A stretch of DNA of 64,000 bases from Xanthomonas rydalmerensis (GTDB lineage: Bacteria > Pseudomonadota > Gammaproteobacteria > Xanthomonadales > Xanthomonadaceae). The notes below the pieces were generated by a model, which saw only the letters and a list, made by a program, of their open reading frames with translations, was not told the origin of the DNA and did not search any database. The stretch spans positions 3,682,001 through 3,746,000 of the forward strand of contig NZ_CP126170.1 in assembly GCF_033170385.1 (NCBI RefSeq), in the 5' to 3' direction. Every line of letters starts with the position of its first letter. The stretch's first letter is position 1. This document shows, piece by piece, positions 17,406-26,210 of the stretch. The position numbers and the translations under genes are program-made.

Positions 17406-18215
17406 TTGGCTGAAATTATCGTTGTCACCTCCGGCAAGGGCGGCGTCGGCAAGACCACCACCAGCGCGAGCCTGGCCTGCGGGTTGGCGCGACGCGGCAA
17501 GAAGGTCGCGGTGATCGACTTCGACGTGGGCCTGCGCAACCTCGACCTGATCATGGGCTGCGAGCGCCGCGTGGTGTACGACTTCGTCAACGTGGTGCAC
17601 AACGAAGCCACGCTGAAGCAGGCGCTGATCAAGGACAAGCGCTTCGACAACCTGTTCGTGCTGGCCGCCTCGCAGACCCGCGACAAGGACGCGCTGACCC
17701 AGGAAGGCGTGGAGAAGGTGCTCAAGGACCTGGCCGCCGACGGCTTCGACTACATCGTCTGCGATTCGCCGGCCGGCATCGAGAAGGGCGCGTTCCTGGC
17801 GATGTACTTCGCCGACCGCGCGGTGGTGGTGGTCAATCCGGAAGTGTCCTCGGTGCGCGACTCCGACCGCATCCTCGGCCTGCTCGACTCCAAGACCCAC
17901 AAGGCCGAGAACGGCAAGAGCCTGCCCGCGTTCCTGCTGCTGACCCGCTACAGCCCGGCGCGCGTGGAAACCGGCGAGATGCTCAGCATCACCGACGTGG
18001 AGGAGGTGCTCGGCCTGAAGGCGATCGGCGTGATCCCCGAATCCGGCGACGTGCTCAACGCCTCCAACAAGGGCGAGCCGGTGATCCTGGACGGCGAATC
18101 CCCGGCCGGCCAGGCCTACGATGACGCCGTGGCGCGCATTCTCGGCGAGGAACGTCCGATGCGTTTCATCTCCGTGGAGAAGAAGGGCTTCTTCACCAAG
18201 TTGTTCGGAGGGTGA
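17406..18215 (+). CDS. minD: Septum site ATPase MinD
   Basis: The 269-residue ATPase has the deviant Walker A of the MinD/ParA family ([14 protein letters not shown]), the switch segments [11 protein letters not shown] and [11 protein letters not shown], and a C-terminal amphipathic membrane-targeting helix ([13 protein letters not shown]). It recruits MinC to the membrane and cycles on and off under MinE. The start is TTG (17406), preceded by AGGAGATAG about 8 bases upstream, which settles the choice. It follows minC by 36 bp. Confidence 0.97.
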   Translation: MAEIIVVTSGKGGVGKTTTSASLACGLARRGKKVAVIDFDVGLRNLDLIMGCERRVVYDFVNVVHNEATLKQALIKDKRFDNLFVLAASQTRDKDALTQEGVEKVLKDLAADGFDYIVCDSPAGIEKGAFLAMYFADRAVVVVNPEVSSVRDSDRILGLLDSKTHKAENGKSLPAFLLLTRYSPARVETGEMLSITDVEEVLGLKAIGVIPESGDVLNASNKGEPVILDGESPAGQAYDDAVARILGEERPMRFISVEKKGFFTKLFGG

Positions 18216-18217
18216 GC

Positions 18218-18475
18218 ATGGGACTATTCGATTTCCTCAAGACCAAGAAGAACACCGCCGAAACCGCGAAGAACCGCCTGCAGATCATCATCGCGCAGGA
18301 GCGCAACCACCGCGGCGGCCCGGACTACCTGCCGCTGCTGCAGCGCGAGCTGCTGGAAGTGATCAAGAAGTACGTCAACATCGACGCCGACGCGGTCAAG
18401 GTGGACCTGGTCAAGGACGGCGAGCACGACGTGCTCGACATCTCCGTGGCCCTGCCGGAAGGCCCGACGCCCTGA
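18218..18475 (+). CDS. minE: Cell division topological factor MinE
   Basis: The 85-residue product begins with the MinE membrane-targeting sequence ([20 protein letters not shown]), followed by the anti-MinCD helix ([14 protein letters not shown]) and the dimerisation domain ([16 protein letters not shown]… [19 protein letters not shown]). It stimulates MinD ATPase and drives pole-to-pole oscillation. The ATG at 18218 was preferred to a GTG two codons earlier. It follows minD by 2 bp. Confidence 0.96.
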   Translation: MGLFDFLKTKKNTAETAKNRLQIIIAQERNHRGGPDYLPLLQRELLEVIKKYVNIDADAVKVDLVKDGEHDVLDISVALPEGPTP

Positions 18476-18590
18476 GGCCGTGCGTCGGCCGCGGCAGGCG
18501 CCGCGGCTGACGCACCGGTCGCGCCGGCGCGGTGCCCGCCGTGATCGGGCGCGCCCGCCGCGCCCTTTCCGTCCCAACGAAGTCCACCCG

Positions 18591-19088
18591 ATGCAGACCG
18601 ATACCGCCCCTGCCGCTGACGCCGCCCAGGTGCTGACCGTGGGCGCGATCGGCCTGGACGCGCCGCGCGCGCTGCTGGCCGGCTACGGGCTGGCCCTGCA
18701 CCGCGTCGCCGACGGCGCCGCCATTCCCGGCAGCTACTGGGGCGAGCCGGAAGCCGGGGTGATCGCCAGCGACGTCTACGTGCGCGACGACACGCCGGTG
18801 CATTCGCTGCTGCACGAGGCCTGCCACCTGATCGTGCTGCCGCCGCAGCGGCGCGCGCAGGTGCATACCGACGCCACCGACTCGGTGGAAGAGGAAGACG
18901 CCACCTGCTACCTGCAGATCGTGCTGGCCGACGCCCTGCCCGGCGTGGGCCGCGCGCGGCTGATGGCGGACATGGACGCCTGGGGCTACACCTACCGACT
19001 GGGCTCCACCCGCGCCTGGTTCGAACAGGACGCCGACGACGCGCGCGCCTGGCTGGCGCAACGCGGGCTGCTGCCGGCGCAGGCTTAG
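18591..19088 (+). CDS. Conserved protein with HEACH motif, function unknown
   Basis: A 165-residue protein with an HExxH sequence (LLHEACHLIVLPPQRR) near residue 78, preceded by GVIASDVYVRDDTPVHS and followed by a Glu/Asp-rich stretch (TDSVEEEDATCYLQIVLAD). HExxH plus a distal Glu is the gluzincin metal site, so a metal-binding or protease-like role is possible, but no signal peptide is present. It lies 115 bp after minE. I do not recognise the family by name. Confidence 0.7.
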   Translation: MQTDTAPAADAAQVLTVGAIGLDAPRALLAGYGLALHRVADGAAIPGSYWGEPEAGVIASDVYVRDDTPVHSLLHEACHLIVLPPQRRAQVHTDATDSVEEEDATCYLQIVLADALPGVGRARLMADMDAWGYTYRLGSTRAWFEQDADDARAWLAQRGLLPAQA

Positions 19089-19229
19089 TCACCATTCCGG
19101 GCAGGCCGCGTTGGCCCTCCAAGGCCGTCAGGTTTGCGTCGCGTGGCGCGACGATGATGGCCTTGCCGCGCCAACCCAAAAGGCCGCCCCTTTGCGCACG
19201 CTTGGGATTTGGTGACAGGCGCTAGCCCG

Positions 19230-20546
19230 TCACTCCGGCGCAGACGACGGCGGCGACATCCCGGAGCGCTTCAGCGCGCTGCTCAAATCCAGGGTCGCGC
19301 GGGTGCCGCTGCCGGCCGGCGAATCCAGGTGCAGCGCCCAGCCCAGGTGCTCGCACAGCCGCGCGATCAGGTCCAGGCCGATGCCGCTGCCCTCGCGGCT
19401 GCCGCCGCCGCGCGCCATGCGCATGTAGATCGCGCTGATCTCTTCCGGGCTCATGCCGTGGCCTGGGTCGTCGATGCAGACCACGCCCGGCGCCGGCATG
19501 GTGATCTCGATCCGGCCCTTGTCGCTGTTCTCGATGGCGTTGCGCAGCAGGTTGCCGATCGCCACCTGCACGATCGCCAGCGGGGTGAGCACCTCGCACG
19601 GCGGCAGCGGTGCCAGCACCAGTTCCAGGCGCTTGTCCGCGCACAGGTGACGATGGTCCTCGACGATCTCCGGCAGCAGCTGGTCCAGCCGCACCAGGTC
19701 GTTGCCGCGCGCCAGCCGCGCCGGGTCCTTGGCCAGCACCAGCAGCAGCGAGATCAACTGGCCGACGCCGCTGGCGGTACGGCGGATGCGCAGCAACTGG
19801 TTGCGCACGCTGGGCGGCACGTCGTGCTGCTCCAGCGCCAACTCGGCGGCGCCGCCGATCACCGCCACCGGCGTGCGCAGTTCGTGGCTGGTGCTGTCGA
19901 TGAAGGCGCGCTCGCGCTCCACGAACAGGTCGTTGCGCGCCAGGTAATCGTTCAACGCCTCGGCGATCACCACCTGCTCGGCGCTGGCGCGCGGATGCAC
20001 CTCGATGCGCTGCCCAGGCCGGTCCGGGCGCAGGCTGCCGATGCGCTGGGCCATGTCGGTCAGCGGCTGCACCACCCGGCCCATGCCCCAGGCCACCAGC
20101 GCGCCGAGCAGCAGCACCGCCACCGCGTTGGACACCAACATCCACAGCGCCAGGTTGTCCTCGTGGTCGTGCAGTTCGGTGATGTCCAGCGTCAGCGCCA
20201 GGCGGCGGCCGCGCACGTCCTGCACCAGCACCACCTTCTCGCTGCCTTCCAGCTGTACTTCGTCGTGCAGGCCGGGGCCCAGTGCCGCCACTGCCGGCGG
20301 CAGCGGCGCCCCGCCCTCGTCGCCGTACAGGCTCACCGTGCGGGTGTCGATCCAGCGGTAGTCCGGATCGGCCGCGCTGCGCGCCAGGAAGTGGTCCAGT
20401 TCGGAAGTCAGCAGCGAACGCCAGGTGAGCTGCTCGGCCTGGTCGTTGACGATGTAGCCATGCACGAACACCGCCAGCGACAGCAGCGCCGCGTAGCCCA
20501 CCAGCCACAGGGTCAGCCGCTGCCGCAGGCCGGCCCTAGTCGGCAT
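19230..20546 (-). CDS. colS: ColS-like sensor histidine kinase
   Basis: The 438-residue kinase has two membrane helices (about 10-30 and 132-155) around a periplasmic sensor of about 100 residues, an HAMP-like segment, a HisKA domain with His221 (FIDSTSHELRTPVAVIGG) and a catalytic domain (VAIGNLLRNAIENS, DPGHGMS, GSGIGLDLIARL). The paired regulator strongly resembles Pseudomonas ColR. ColS senses Fe3+/Zn2+ through ExxE; here the sensor contains one ExxE (E100-G-S-E103), so metal sensing is plausible but inferred. It overlaps colR by 11 bp. Confidence 0.82.
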   Translation of the reverse strand: MPTRAGLRQRLTLWLVGYAALLSLAVFVHGYIVNDQAEQLTWRSLLTSELDHFLARSAADPDYRWIDTRTVSLYGDEGGAPLPPAVAALGPGLHDEVQLEGSEKVVLVQDVRGRRLALTLDITELHDHEDNLALWMLVSNAVAVLLLGALVAWGMGRVVQPLTDMAQRIGSLRPDRPGQRIEVHPRASAEQVVIAEALNDYLARNDLFVERERAFIDSTSHELRTPVAVIGGAAELALEQHDVPPSVRNQLLRIRRTASGVGQLISLLLVLAKDPARLARGNDLVRLDQLLPEIVEDHRHLCADKRLELVLAPLPPCEVLTPLAIVQVAIGNLLRNAIENSDKGRIEITMPAPGVVCIDDPGHGMSPEEISAIYMRMARGGGSREGSGIGLDLIARLCEHLGWALHLDSPAGSGTRATLDLSSALKRSGMSPPSSAPE

Positions 20547-21237
20547 GCTCGCCCTCGTGGGGGCCGACCACCGCCAGGCGGTAGCCGATGCGTGGCAGGG
20601 TGTGGATCAGCTTGGCCGCGAACGGACCGTCGACGCTGCGGCGCAGGTCGTAGATGTGCGAACGCAGCATGTCGCCGTCCGGCGGCTCGTCGCCCCACAG
20701 CGCCTGCTCCAGGCGGTCGCGGGTGACCGCGGCCGGGCTGGCCTGCATCAGCACCTCCAGCAGCTTGCGGCAGGCCGGGTACAGATGCAGGGCACGCCCG
20801 CCGCGGGTCACTTCCAGCGTGGACAGGTCCATCTGCAGGTCGCCCACGCGCAGCAGCTTGCTGCGGCCGCGGCCGCTGGCGCGCACCAGCAACGCCTCCA
20901 GCCGCACTTCCAGCTCCGGCAGCGCGAACGGCTTGGTCAGGTAATCGTCGGCGCCGGCGCGGAAGCCGGCGATCTTGTCCGGCAGTTCGTCGCGCGCGGT
21001 CAGCATGATCACCGGCACGTCGGCATGGTGCTCCTCGCGCAGCGCGCGCAGCACCTGCTGCCCGTCCAGCCGCGGCAGCATCCAGTCCAGGATCAGCGCG
21101 TCGTAGCGCTGGGTGGTGGCCAGGTGCAGCCCGGTGACGCCGTCCGGCGCCGCGTCCAGCGTGTGGCCGCGCACCTCGAAATAGTCGAACAGGTTGGCGA
21201 CCAGGTTCCGGTTGTCTTCTATGACCAGCAGCCGCAT
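20536..21237 (-). CDS. colR: ColR-like response regulator, OmpR family
   Basis: The 233-residue protein has a receiver with phospho-acceptor Asp51 (LILDWMLPRLDG), TARDELPDKIAGFRAGADDYLTKPFALPELE, and a winged-helix DNA-binding domain (DRLEQALWGDEPPDGDMLRSHIYDLRR… IGYRLAV). The pattern NLVANLFDYFEVRGHTL… GVTGLHLATT is very close to ColR as I remember it. ColR controls envelope genes, including PAP2 and EptA-type genes in Pseudomonas, and just such genes lie divergently here. Symbol by resemblance; not proven orthologous. Confidence 0.83.
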   Translation of the reverse strand: MRLLVIEDNRNLVANLFDYFEVRGHTLDAAPDGVTGLHLATTQRYDALILDWMLPRLDGQQVLRALREEHHADVPVIMLTARDELPDKIAGFRAGADDYLTKPFALPELEVRLEALLVRASGRGRSKLLRVGDLQMDLSTLEVTRGGRALHLYPACRKLLEVLMQASPAAVTRDRLEQALWGDEPPDGDMLRSHIYDLRRSVDGPFAAKLIHTLPRIGYRLAVVGPHEGEHAD

Positions 21238-21427
21238 GGGGGCGCTCGAATTCGGGGGACGGACCCGCCCATGCTAGCGGAAGCATGTCGGAACGCCGTC
21301 AGAACGGCGTCGCGTCTTGATCGAATCTCAATAAAACCTGGAAAGGATCCCAACACGGGGACGTCAGGCTGCCCTCCCCGCACACCGCCGCAGAGGCCCG
21401 ACCGCGCCGTTTCCCCGCCACGTTCCC
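21238..21427. promoter_or_regulatory. Divergent colR / PAP2-eptA control region
   Basis: The spacer contains an inverted repeat ACGCCGT (21293-21299) CAGA ACGGCGT (21304-21310), 56 bp upstream of the colR start, and an AT-richer stretch (TCAATAAAACC) around 21330. It must hold the promoters for both directions; the repeat is a candidate regulator site or hairpin. The assignment to ColR is inference. Confidence 0.35.
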
Positions 21428-21586
21428 ATGTCGCCGAGGCCGGTGGCCCGGCGCTTGCATGACGGCGACGGTGCGCAAGCTTTGCTGAAGCCTGGCCCTC
21501 TCATCCCGCAGTTCCGACAGCTATCCGACACCTGCAACCCGACCATGCCCCCACTTTCCCGCCGTCCCTGGCCGCCTTCGTCGACC

Positions 21587-22363
21587 ATGCTCAGTACGCC
21601 CCTGCGATTGTCCGCTGCGGCGGCGCCCTACAGCGGCGCACGCCGGCACTTCTATCTCTCCCATCTGTGGGTGCCGCTGGCCCTGGTGCTGCTGGCCAGC
21701 ACCGTGCTGATGGGCCTGGGCGGCGATTTCTGGATCGCCGACCTGCTGTACCGCTGGGAAGGCGGGCAGTGGGCGCTGAAGGATGCGGCGCTGACCCGTA
21801 GCCTGATCCACCACGACGGCAAGCTGCTGAGCGCCGCGGCCTGGGCGGTGACCGCGGGCCTGGCGGTGTGGGCCTGGCGCCGTCCCGATGGACGCCGCTA
21901 CCGGCAGCCGCTGTTGTACCTGCTGCTGGCGGTGGCGCTGAGCACCGGCGTGGTGTCGCTGCTGAAGTCGGTGACCGACATGGACTGCCCCTGGGACCTG
22001 CTCCGCTACGGCGGCAATCGGATCTTCGTGGGCCTGTTCGAGACCCGCCCGGTGGGCATGCCGCGCGGGGTATGCTTCCCCGCCGGTCATTCCAGTGCCG
22101 GCTATGCCTGGGTGGGGCTGTACTTCGTTGCGCTGGCGCTCAAGCCGGCCTGGCGCTGGCTAGCGCTGGCGATCGGCCTCGGGGGAGGCCTGCTGTTCGG
22201 TCTCGGCCAACAGCTGCGCGGCGCGCATTTCATGTCGCACGACCTGTGGACGCTGGCCCTGTGCTGGGGCGTGGCACTGGGCCTGTACCGGGCGATGCTG
22301 TGGCCGGGCGCGATGCCGCAGGCCGACCGACGCCTTTCCACCACCAACGATGCCGCCGCATGA
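21587..22363 (+). CDS. PAP2-family membrane phosphatase
   Basis: The 258-residue protein has six membrane helices and the PAP2 signature: KSVTDMDCPWDL, PAGHSSAGYAW (the SGH motif) and the C-terminal RGAHFMSHDLWT (the R-x5-H-x3-D motif). Such enzymes remove phosphate from lipid A, undecaprenyl diphosphate or phosphatidic acid. Its stop overlaps the start of the EptA-like gene, so they are coupled. I chose ATG 21587 (MLSTPLRLSA) because upstream in-frame codons are Pro/Arg-rich and not conserved in feel; ATG 21545 is another option. Confidence 0.88.
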   Translation: MLSTPLRLSAAAAPYSGARRHFYLSHLWVPLALVLLASTVLMGLGGDFWIADLLYRWEGGQWALKDAALTRSLIHHDGKLLSAAAWAVTAGLAVWAWRRPDGRRYRQPLLYLLLAVALSTGVVSLLKSVTDMDCPWDLLRYGGNRIFVGLFETRPVGMPRGVCFPAGHSSAGYAWVGLYFVALALKPAWRWLALAIGLGGGLLFGLGQQLRGAHFMSHDLWTLALCWGVALGLYRAMLWPGAMPQADRRLSTTNDAAA

Positions 22364-24021
22364 GCCGTTCCGCCGCCCCGCCCTCGCCGTCCACCCTGTC
22401 CCGCGCCCGCTGGTGGGCCTGGCGTCCGCAGTTGAGCAACGAGATGCTGGCGCTGGCGGCCAGCGCGTTCTTCGCCCTGGCCTGCAACGGCATGTTCTGG
22501 CGCAGCGCGATGAGCGGCCATGCCGGCGACATCAAGCTGGCGCTGTCGCTGTTCCTGCTGCTGCTGTCGGTGCACGGCCTGCTGCTAGGCCTGTTGCTGT
22601 GGCGCGGCATCGCCAAGCCGGTGCTGACGGTGCTGCTGATCACCACCGCGTTCGCCGCGCACTACATGAACAGCTACAGCGTCTACCTGGACGCGGACAT
22701 GCTGCGCAACGTGCTGGCCACCGACCACAAGGAATCGCGCGAACTGATGACCACGGCGCTGATCGCGCCACTGCTGTTCTACGCGGTGCTGCCGATCCTG
22801 GTGCTGTGGCGGGTGCGGCTGATCCGGCGTTCGCCGCTGAAGGCGCTGGCGATCCGCCTCGGCTTCCTGGTCGGCATGCTGGCGCTGGGCGGCGTCGCCG
22901 CGATGCTGTCGTTCCAGGACCTGTCGGCGATGATGCGCAACCATCGCGAGATCCGCTACCTGGCCACGCCGATCAACTACCTGGTCGCGCTGCGGCAGAA
23001 CTTCAAGTCCGACAGCCCCACGCGCAAGGCGCCGAAGCTGCCGCTGGAACATGACGCCAAGGCCACCGCGCGCGCGCCGGGCAGCAAGCCGCGGCTGCTG
23101 GTGGTGGTGCTGGGCGAGACCGCCCGCGCGCAGAACTGGGGCCTCAACGGCTACGCGCGGCAAACCACGCCGGAGCTGGCCAAGCGCGACGTGATCAACT
23201 TCCCCGACATGCACTCCTGCGGCACCAGCACCGAGGTCTCGGTACCGTGCATGTTCTCGCCGTTCGGCCGCCACGACTACAACGAGAGCAACATCCGCAA
23301 GCACCAGTCGCTGCTGCACGTGCTCGAGCACGCCGGCATCGCCACGCTGTGGCGCGACAACCAGTCCGGCTGCAAGGGCGTGTGCGACGGCCTGCAGATC
23401 CAGCACCTGGACGATGCCAAGGATCCGCAACTGTGCAAGGACGGGCGCTGCATGGACGAGATCCTGCTGCAGGACCTGGCCGCGCAGGTGCGCGCCAAGC
23501 CCGGCGACCGCGTGGTGGTGCTGCACCAGCTCGGCAGCCACGGGCCCAGCTATTTCGAGCGCTACCCGGCCGGGTTCCGCCGCTTCACCCCGACCTGCGA
23601 CACCGCCGACCTGGGCAACTGCAGCCGCGAGCTGATCACCAACGCCTACGACAACTCGCTGCTGTACACCGACCACCTGCTGGCGCGCACCATCGACACG
23701 CTGCAGGCGATGCCCGACTACGACACGGCGATGATCTACCTCTCCGACCACGGCGAGTCGCTGGGCGAGAAGGGCCTGTACCTGCACGGCGTGCCCTACG
23801 CGATCGCGCCGCAGGAGCAGACCCACGTGCCGATGGTGATGTGGTTCTCGCCGGGCTTCGCCAGCGCGCGCGGCCTGGACCTGGCCTGCCTGCAGGCGCG
23901 CTCGCGCAAGTACGCCGACCAGGACAACCTGTTCCCGTCGGTGCTGGGCCTGATGCAGGTCAAGACCGGCGTCTACGACCACGCGCGCGACCTGTTCGCG
24001 CAATGCGCCAAGCCGCAGTGA
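22360..24021 (+). CDS. eptA: EptA-type lipid A phosphoethanolamine transferase
   Basis: The 553-residue protein has five N-terminal membrane helices and a periplasmic sulfatase-fold domain. Active-site motifs include LGETAR (Glu253 metal ligand), the nucleophile threonine in CGTSTEVSVPCMFS (about 289) and the metal pair in YLSDHGESLGEKGLYLHG. It moves phosphoethanolamine from phosphatidylethanolamine to lipid A, lowering surface charge and affinity for cationic peptides such as polymyxin. It sits in an operon with PAP2 under a divergent ColRS-like system, which fits an envelope-stress module. Confidence 0.9.
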   Translation: MSRSAAPPSPSTLSRARWWAWRPQLSNEMLALAASAFFALACNGMFWRSAMSGHAGDIKLALSLFLLLLSVHGLLLGLLLWRGIAKPVLTVLLITTAFAAHYMNSYSVYLDADMLRNVLATDHKESRELMTTALIAPLLFYAVLPILVLWRVRLIRRSPLKALAIRLGFLVGMLALGGVAAMLSFQDLSAMMRNHREIRYLATPINYLVALRQNFKSDSPTRKAPKLPLEHDAKATARAPGSKPRLLVVVLGETARAQNWGLNGYARQTTPELAKRDVINFPDMHSCGTSTEVSVPCMFSPFGRHDYNESNIRKHQSLLHVLEHAGIATLWRDNQSGCKGVCDGLQIQHLDDAKDPQLCKDGRCMDEILLQDLAAQVRAKPGDRVVVLHQLGSHGPSYFERYPAGFRRFTPTCDTADLGNCSRELITNAYDNSLLYTDHLLARTIDTLQAMPDYDTAMIYLSDHGESLGEKGLYLHGVPYAIAPQEQTHVPMVMWFSPGFASARGLDLACLQARSRKYADQDNLFPSVLGLMQVKTGVYDHARDLFAQCAKPQ

Positions 24022-24058
24022 CTGCCCGCTCACGGGCGGTCATGGTCTGACGGGACAC

Positions 24059-24084
24059 GGCGGCGCGGCCAAGAGCGCGCCGCC
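24059..24084 (+). terminator. GC-rich hairpin after eptA
   Basis: GGCGGCGCG and CGCGCCGCC form a 9-bp perfect stem with an 8-nt loop, 37 bp past the eptA stop. No T tract follows, so intrinsic termination is uncertain. Confidence 0.35.
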
Positions 24085-24147
24085 CGAACTTGCGGCGTTG
24101 CGGGCGGGCCACTAGCCTTCCGGGCAATCGCCCTGCAAGGATTCGCC

Positions 24148-26181
24148 GTGAACCACCGCTCTCCGCTGCTCGCGCTGTGTCTCGGCGCGAGCCTGCTGAT
24201 GCTGTCCGCCTGCCGCAAGGAACCCGCGGCCGAGACCGCCGCCCCCGCCACGACCCAGGCCGAGGGCGAGAGCGCCGACCAGTTCGTCGCCCGCATCAAC
24301 GAGGAGTACCGCGCGCTGCTGCCGGAACTCACCGCAGCGCAGTGGCTGTCGGCCACCTACATCAACGGCGACAGCGAGCGGCTGGCGGCCAAGGCCAACG
24401 CGCGCTGGCTGACCACGCTCAACGGCTGGATCGCGCAGGCACGGCGCTACGACGGCAAGCCGATGTCGGCCGACAGCGCCCGCGCACTGCGCCTGCTGCA
24501 GCAGATGACCGCGATGCCGGCGCCGCGCGATCCGGCGCGGCTGGCCGAGCTGGCCGCACTGGCGACGAAGATGGAAGGCGCTTACGGTGCCGCCTCCTAC
24601 TGCACCGGCGAGGGCGATGCGCGCCGCTGCCGGCAGTTGGGCGAACTGGAAGACGTGCTGCGTCGCAGCCGCGACTACGACCAGCAACTGGATGCCTGGC
24701 AAGGCTGGCACGCCGCCGTGCAGCCGATGCGCAAGGACTACCAGCGCTTCGTCGAGCTGGTCAACGAAGGCGCGCGCGACATGGGCTACGCCGACACCGG
24801 CGCGCTGTGGCGCAGCGGCTACGACATGCCGCCGGCTCAGCTCGCCGCCGAGACCGACCGGCTCTGGACCCAGGTCAAGCCGCTGTACGAACAGCTGCAC
24901 TGCTACGCGCGCGGCAAGCTCGACGCCGAATACGGCAAGGACAAGGGCGAACTCGCCGGCGGCCTGCTGCCGGCGCACCTGCTCGGCAACATGTGGCAGC
25001 AGGACTGGAGCAACCTGTGGGACCTGCTGCAGCCCTATCCCGGCGCCGGCAGCCTGGACATCACCGACGCGCTGGAGCGGCAGTACCAGGGCAATTTGAG
25101 CGCGGCACTGGCGCGGCGCAACGGCGACACCTCGGCGGAGGCGCGATTCATGGCCCAGCGCGAGGCGCAGTTGCTCAGCGCGCAGCAGATGACCGAGCGC
25201 GCGCAGGATTTCTACACCTCGCTGGCGATGCCCAAGCTGCCCGACAGCTACTGGACGCGCAGCCAGTTCATCAAGCCGCTGGACCGCGACGTGGTCTGCC
25301 ATGCCAGCGCCTGGGACATGGACATGGCCGGCGACGTGCGCACCAAGATGTGCGTCAAGCCGAACGAAGAGGACTTCACCACCATCTACCACGAACTCGG
25401 CCACCTCTATTACGACCTGGCCTACAACCCGCTGCCGCCGCTGTTCCAGGGCGGCGCCAACGACGGCTTCCACGAAGCCATCGGCGACACCGTGGTGCTG
25501 GCGATGACCCCGCAGTACCTGCATTCGATCGGCCTGGTCGACGCGCCGCAGGTCGGCCGCGAAGCGCTGATCAACGCACAGATGCGCATGGCCCTGAGCA
25601 AGGTCGCGTTCCTGCCGTTCGGGCTGATGATCGACCGCTGGCGCTGGGGCGTGTTCGACGGCTCGATCGCCCCGGACCGCTACAACCAGGCCTGGTGGGA
25701 GCTGAAGGCCAAGTACCAGGGCGTGGCGCCGGCGACACCGCGCGGCGAGGACTTCTTCGACCCTGGCGCCAAATACCACGTGCCGGCCAACACGCCGTAC
25801 ACGCGTTACTTCCTCTCGCATATCCTGCAGTTCCAGTTCTACAAGAGCCTGTGCGACGCCGCCGGCTACAAGGGCCCGCTGTACGAGTGCACCTTCTACG
25901 GCAACAAGGAAGCCGGGCAGAAGTTCTGGTCGATGCTGCAGCGTGGCGGCAGCCAGCCATGGCAGGCCACGCTCAAGGAACTGACCGGCAGCGAACGCAT
26001 CGACGCCGGCCCGCTGCTGGAATACTTCGCGCCGATGCAGGAGTGGCTCAAGCAGCAGAATCAGGGGCGGATGTGCGGGTGGGAAGCGTCGGCGCAGAGG
26101 CCGACACAAACCACCGCCCCCGCTTCTCCCACGCCTGCTTCTCCCACGCCCGCCCCGACGACGCCAGCACCTCGGCGCTGA
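24148..26181 (+). CDS. M2-family peptidyl-dipeptidase (bacterial ACE), lipoprotein
   Basis: The 677-residue protein has a lipoprotein signal (LLALCLGASLLMLSACRK, lipobox LSAC) and an M2 peptidase domain: zinc motif HELGH at 415-419, third ligand Glu443 in GFHEAIGDT, and the ACE-like FTTIYHELGHLYYDLAYNPLPPLFQ and DRWRWGVF… WWELKAKYQG regions. Xanthomonas is known to carry an ACE homologue that cleaves angiotensin I-like peptides. A Pro/Thr/Ala-rich tail (about 640-677) is extra. It starts at GTG after CAAGGATTC. Probably a periplasmic, lipid-anchored dipeptidase. Confidence 0.93.
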   Translation: MNHRSPLLALCLGASLLMLSACRKEPAAETAAPATTQAEGESADQFVARINEEYRALLPELTAAQWLSATYINGDSERLAAKANARWLTTLNGWIAQARRYDGKPMSADSARALRLLQQMTAMPAPRDPARLAELAALATKMEGAYGAASYCTGEGDARRCRQLGELEDVLRRSRDYDQQLDAWQGWHAAVQPMRKDYQRFVELVNEGARDMGYADTGALWRSGYDMPPAQLAAETDRLWTQVKPLYEQLHCYARGKLDAEYGKDKGELAGGLLPAHLLGNMWQQDWSNLWDLLQPYPGAGSLDITDALERQYQGNLSAALARRNGDTSAEARFMAQREAQLLSAQQMTERAQDFYTSLAMPKLPDSYWTRSQFIKPLDRDVVCHASAWDMDMAGDVRTKMCVKPNEEDFTTIYHELGHLYYDLAYNPLPPLFQGGANDGFHEAIGDTVVLAMTPQYLHSIGLVDAPQVGREALINAQMRMALSKVAFLPFGLMIDRWRWGVFDGSIAPDRYNQAWWELKAKYQGVAPATPRGEDFFDPGAKYHVPANTPYTRYFLSHILQFQFYKSLCDAAGYKGPLYECTFYGNKEAGQKFWSMLQRGGSQPWQATLKELTGSERIDAGPLLEYFAPMQEWLKQQNQGRMCGWEASAQRPTQTTAPASPTPASPTPAPTTPAPRR

Positions 26182-26210
26182 GCACTGCCAGCGCAGGCGC
26201 CGCCATCAGC

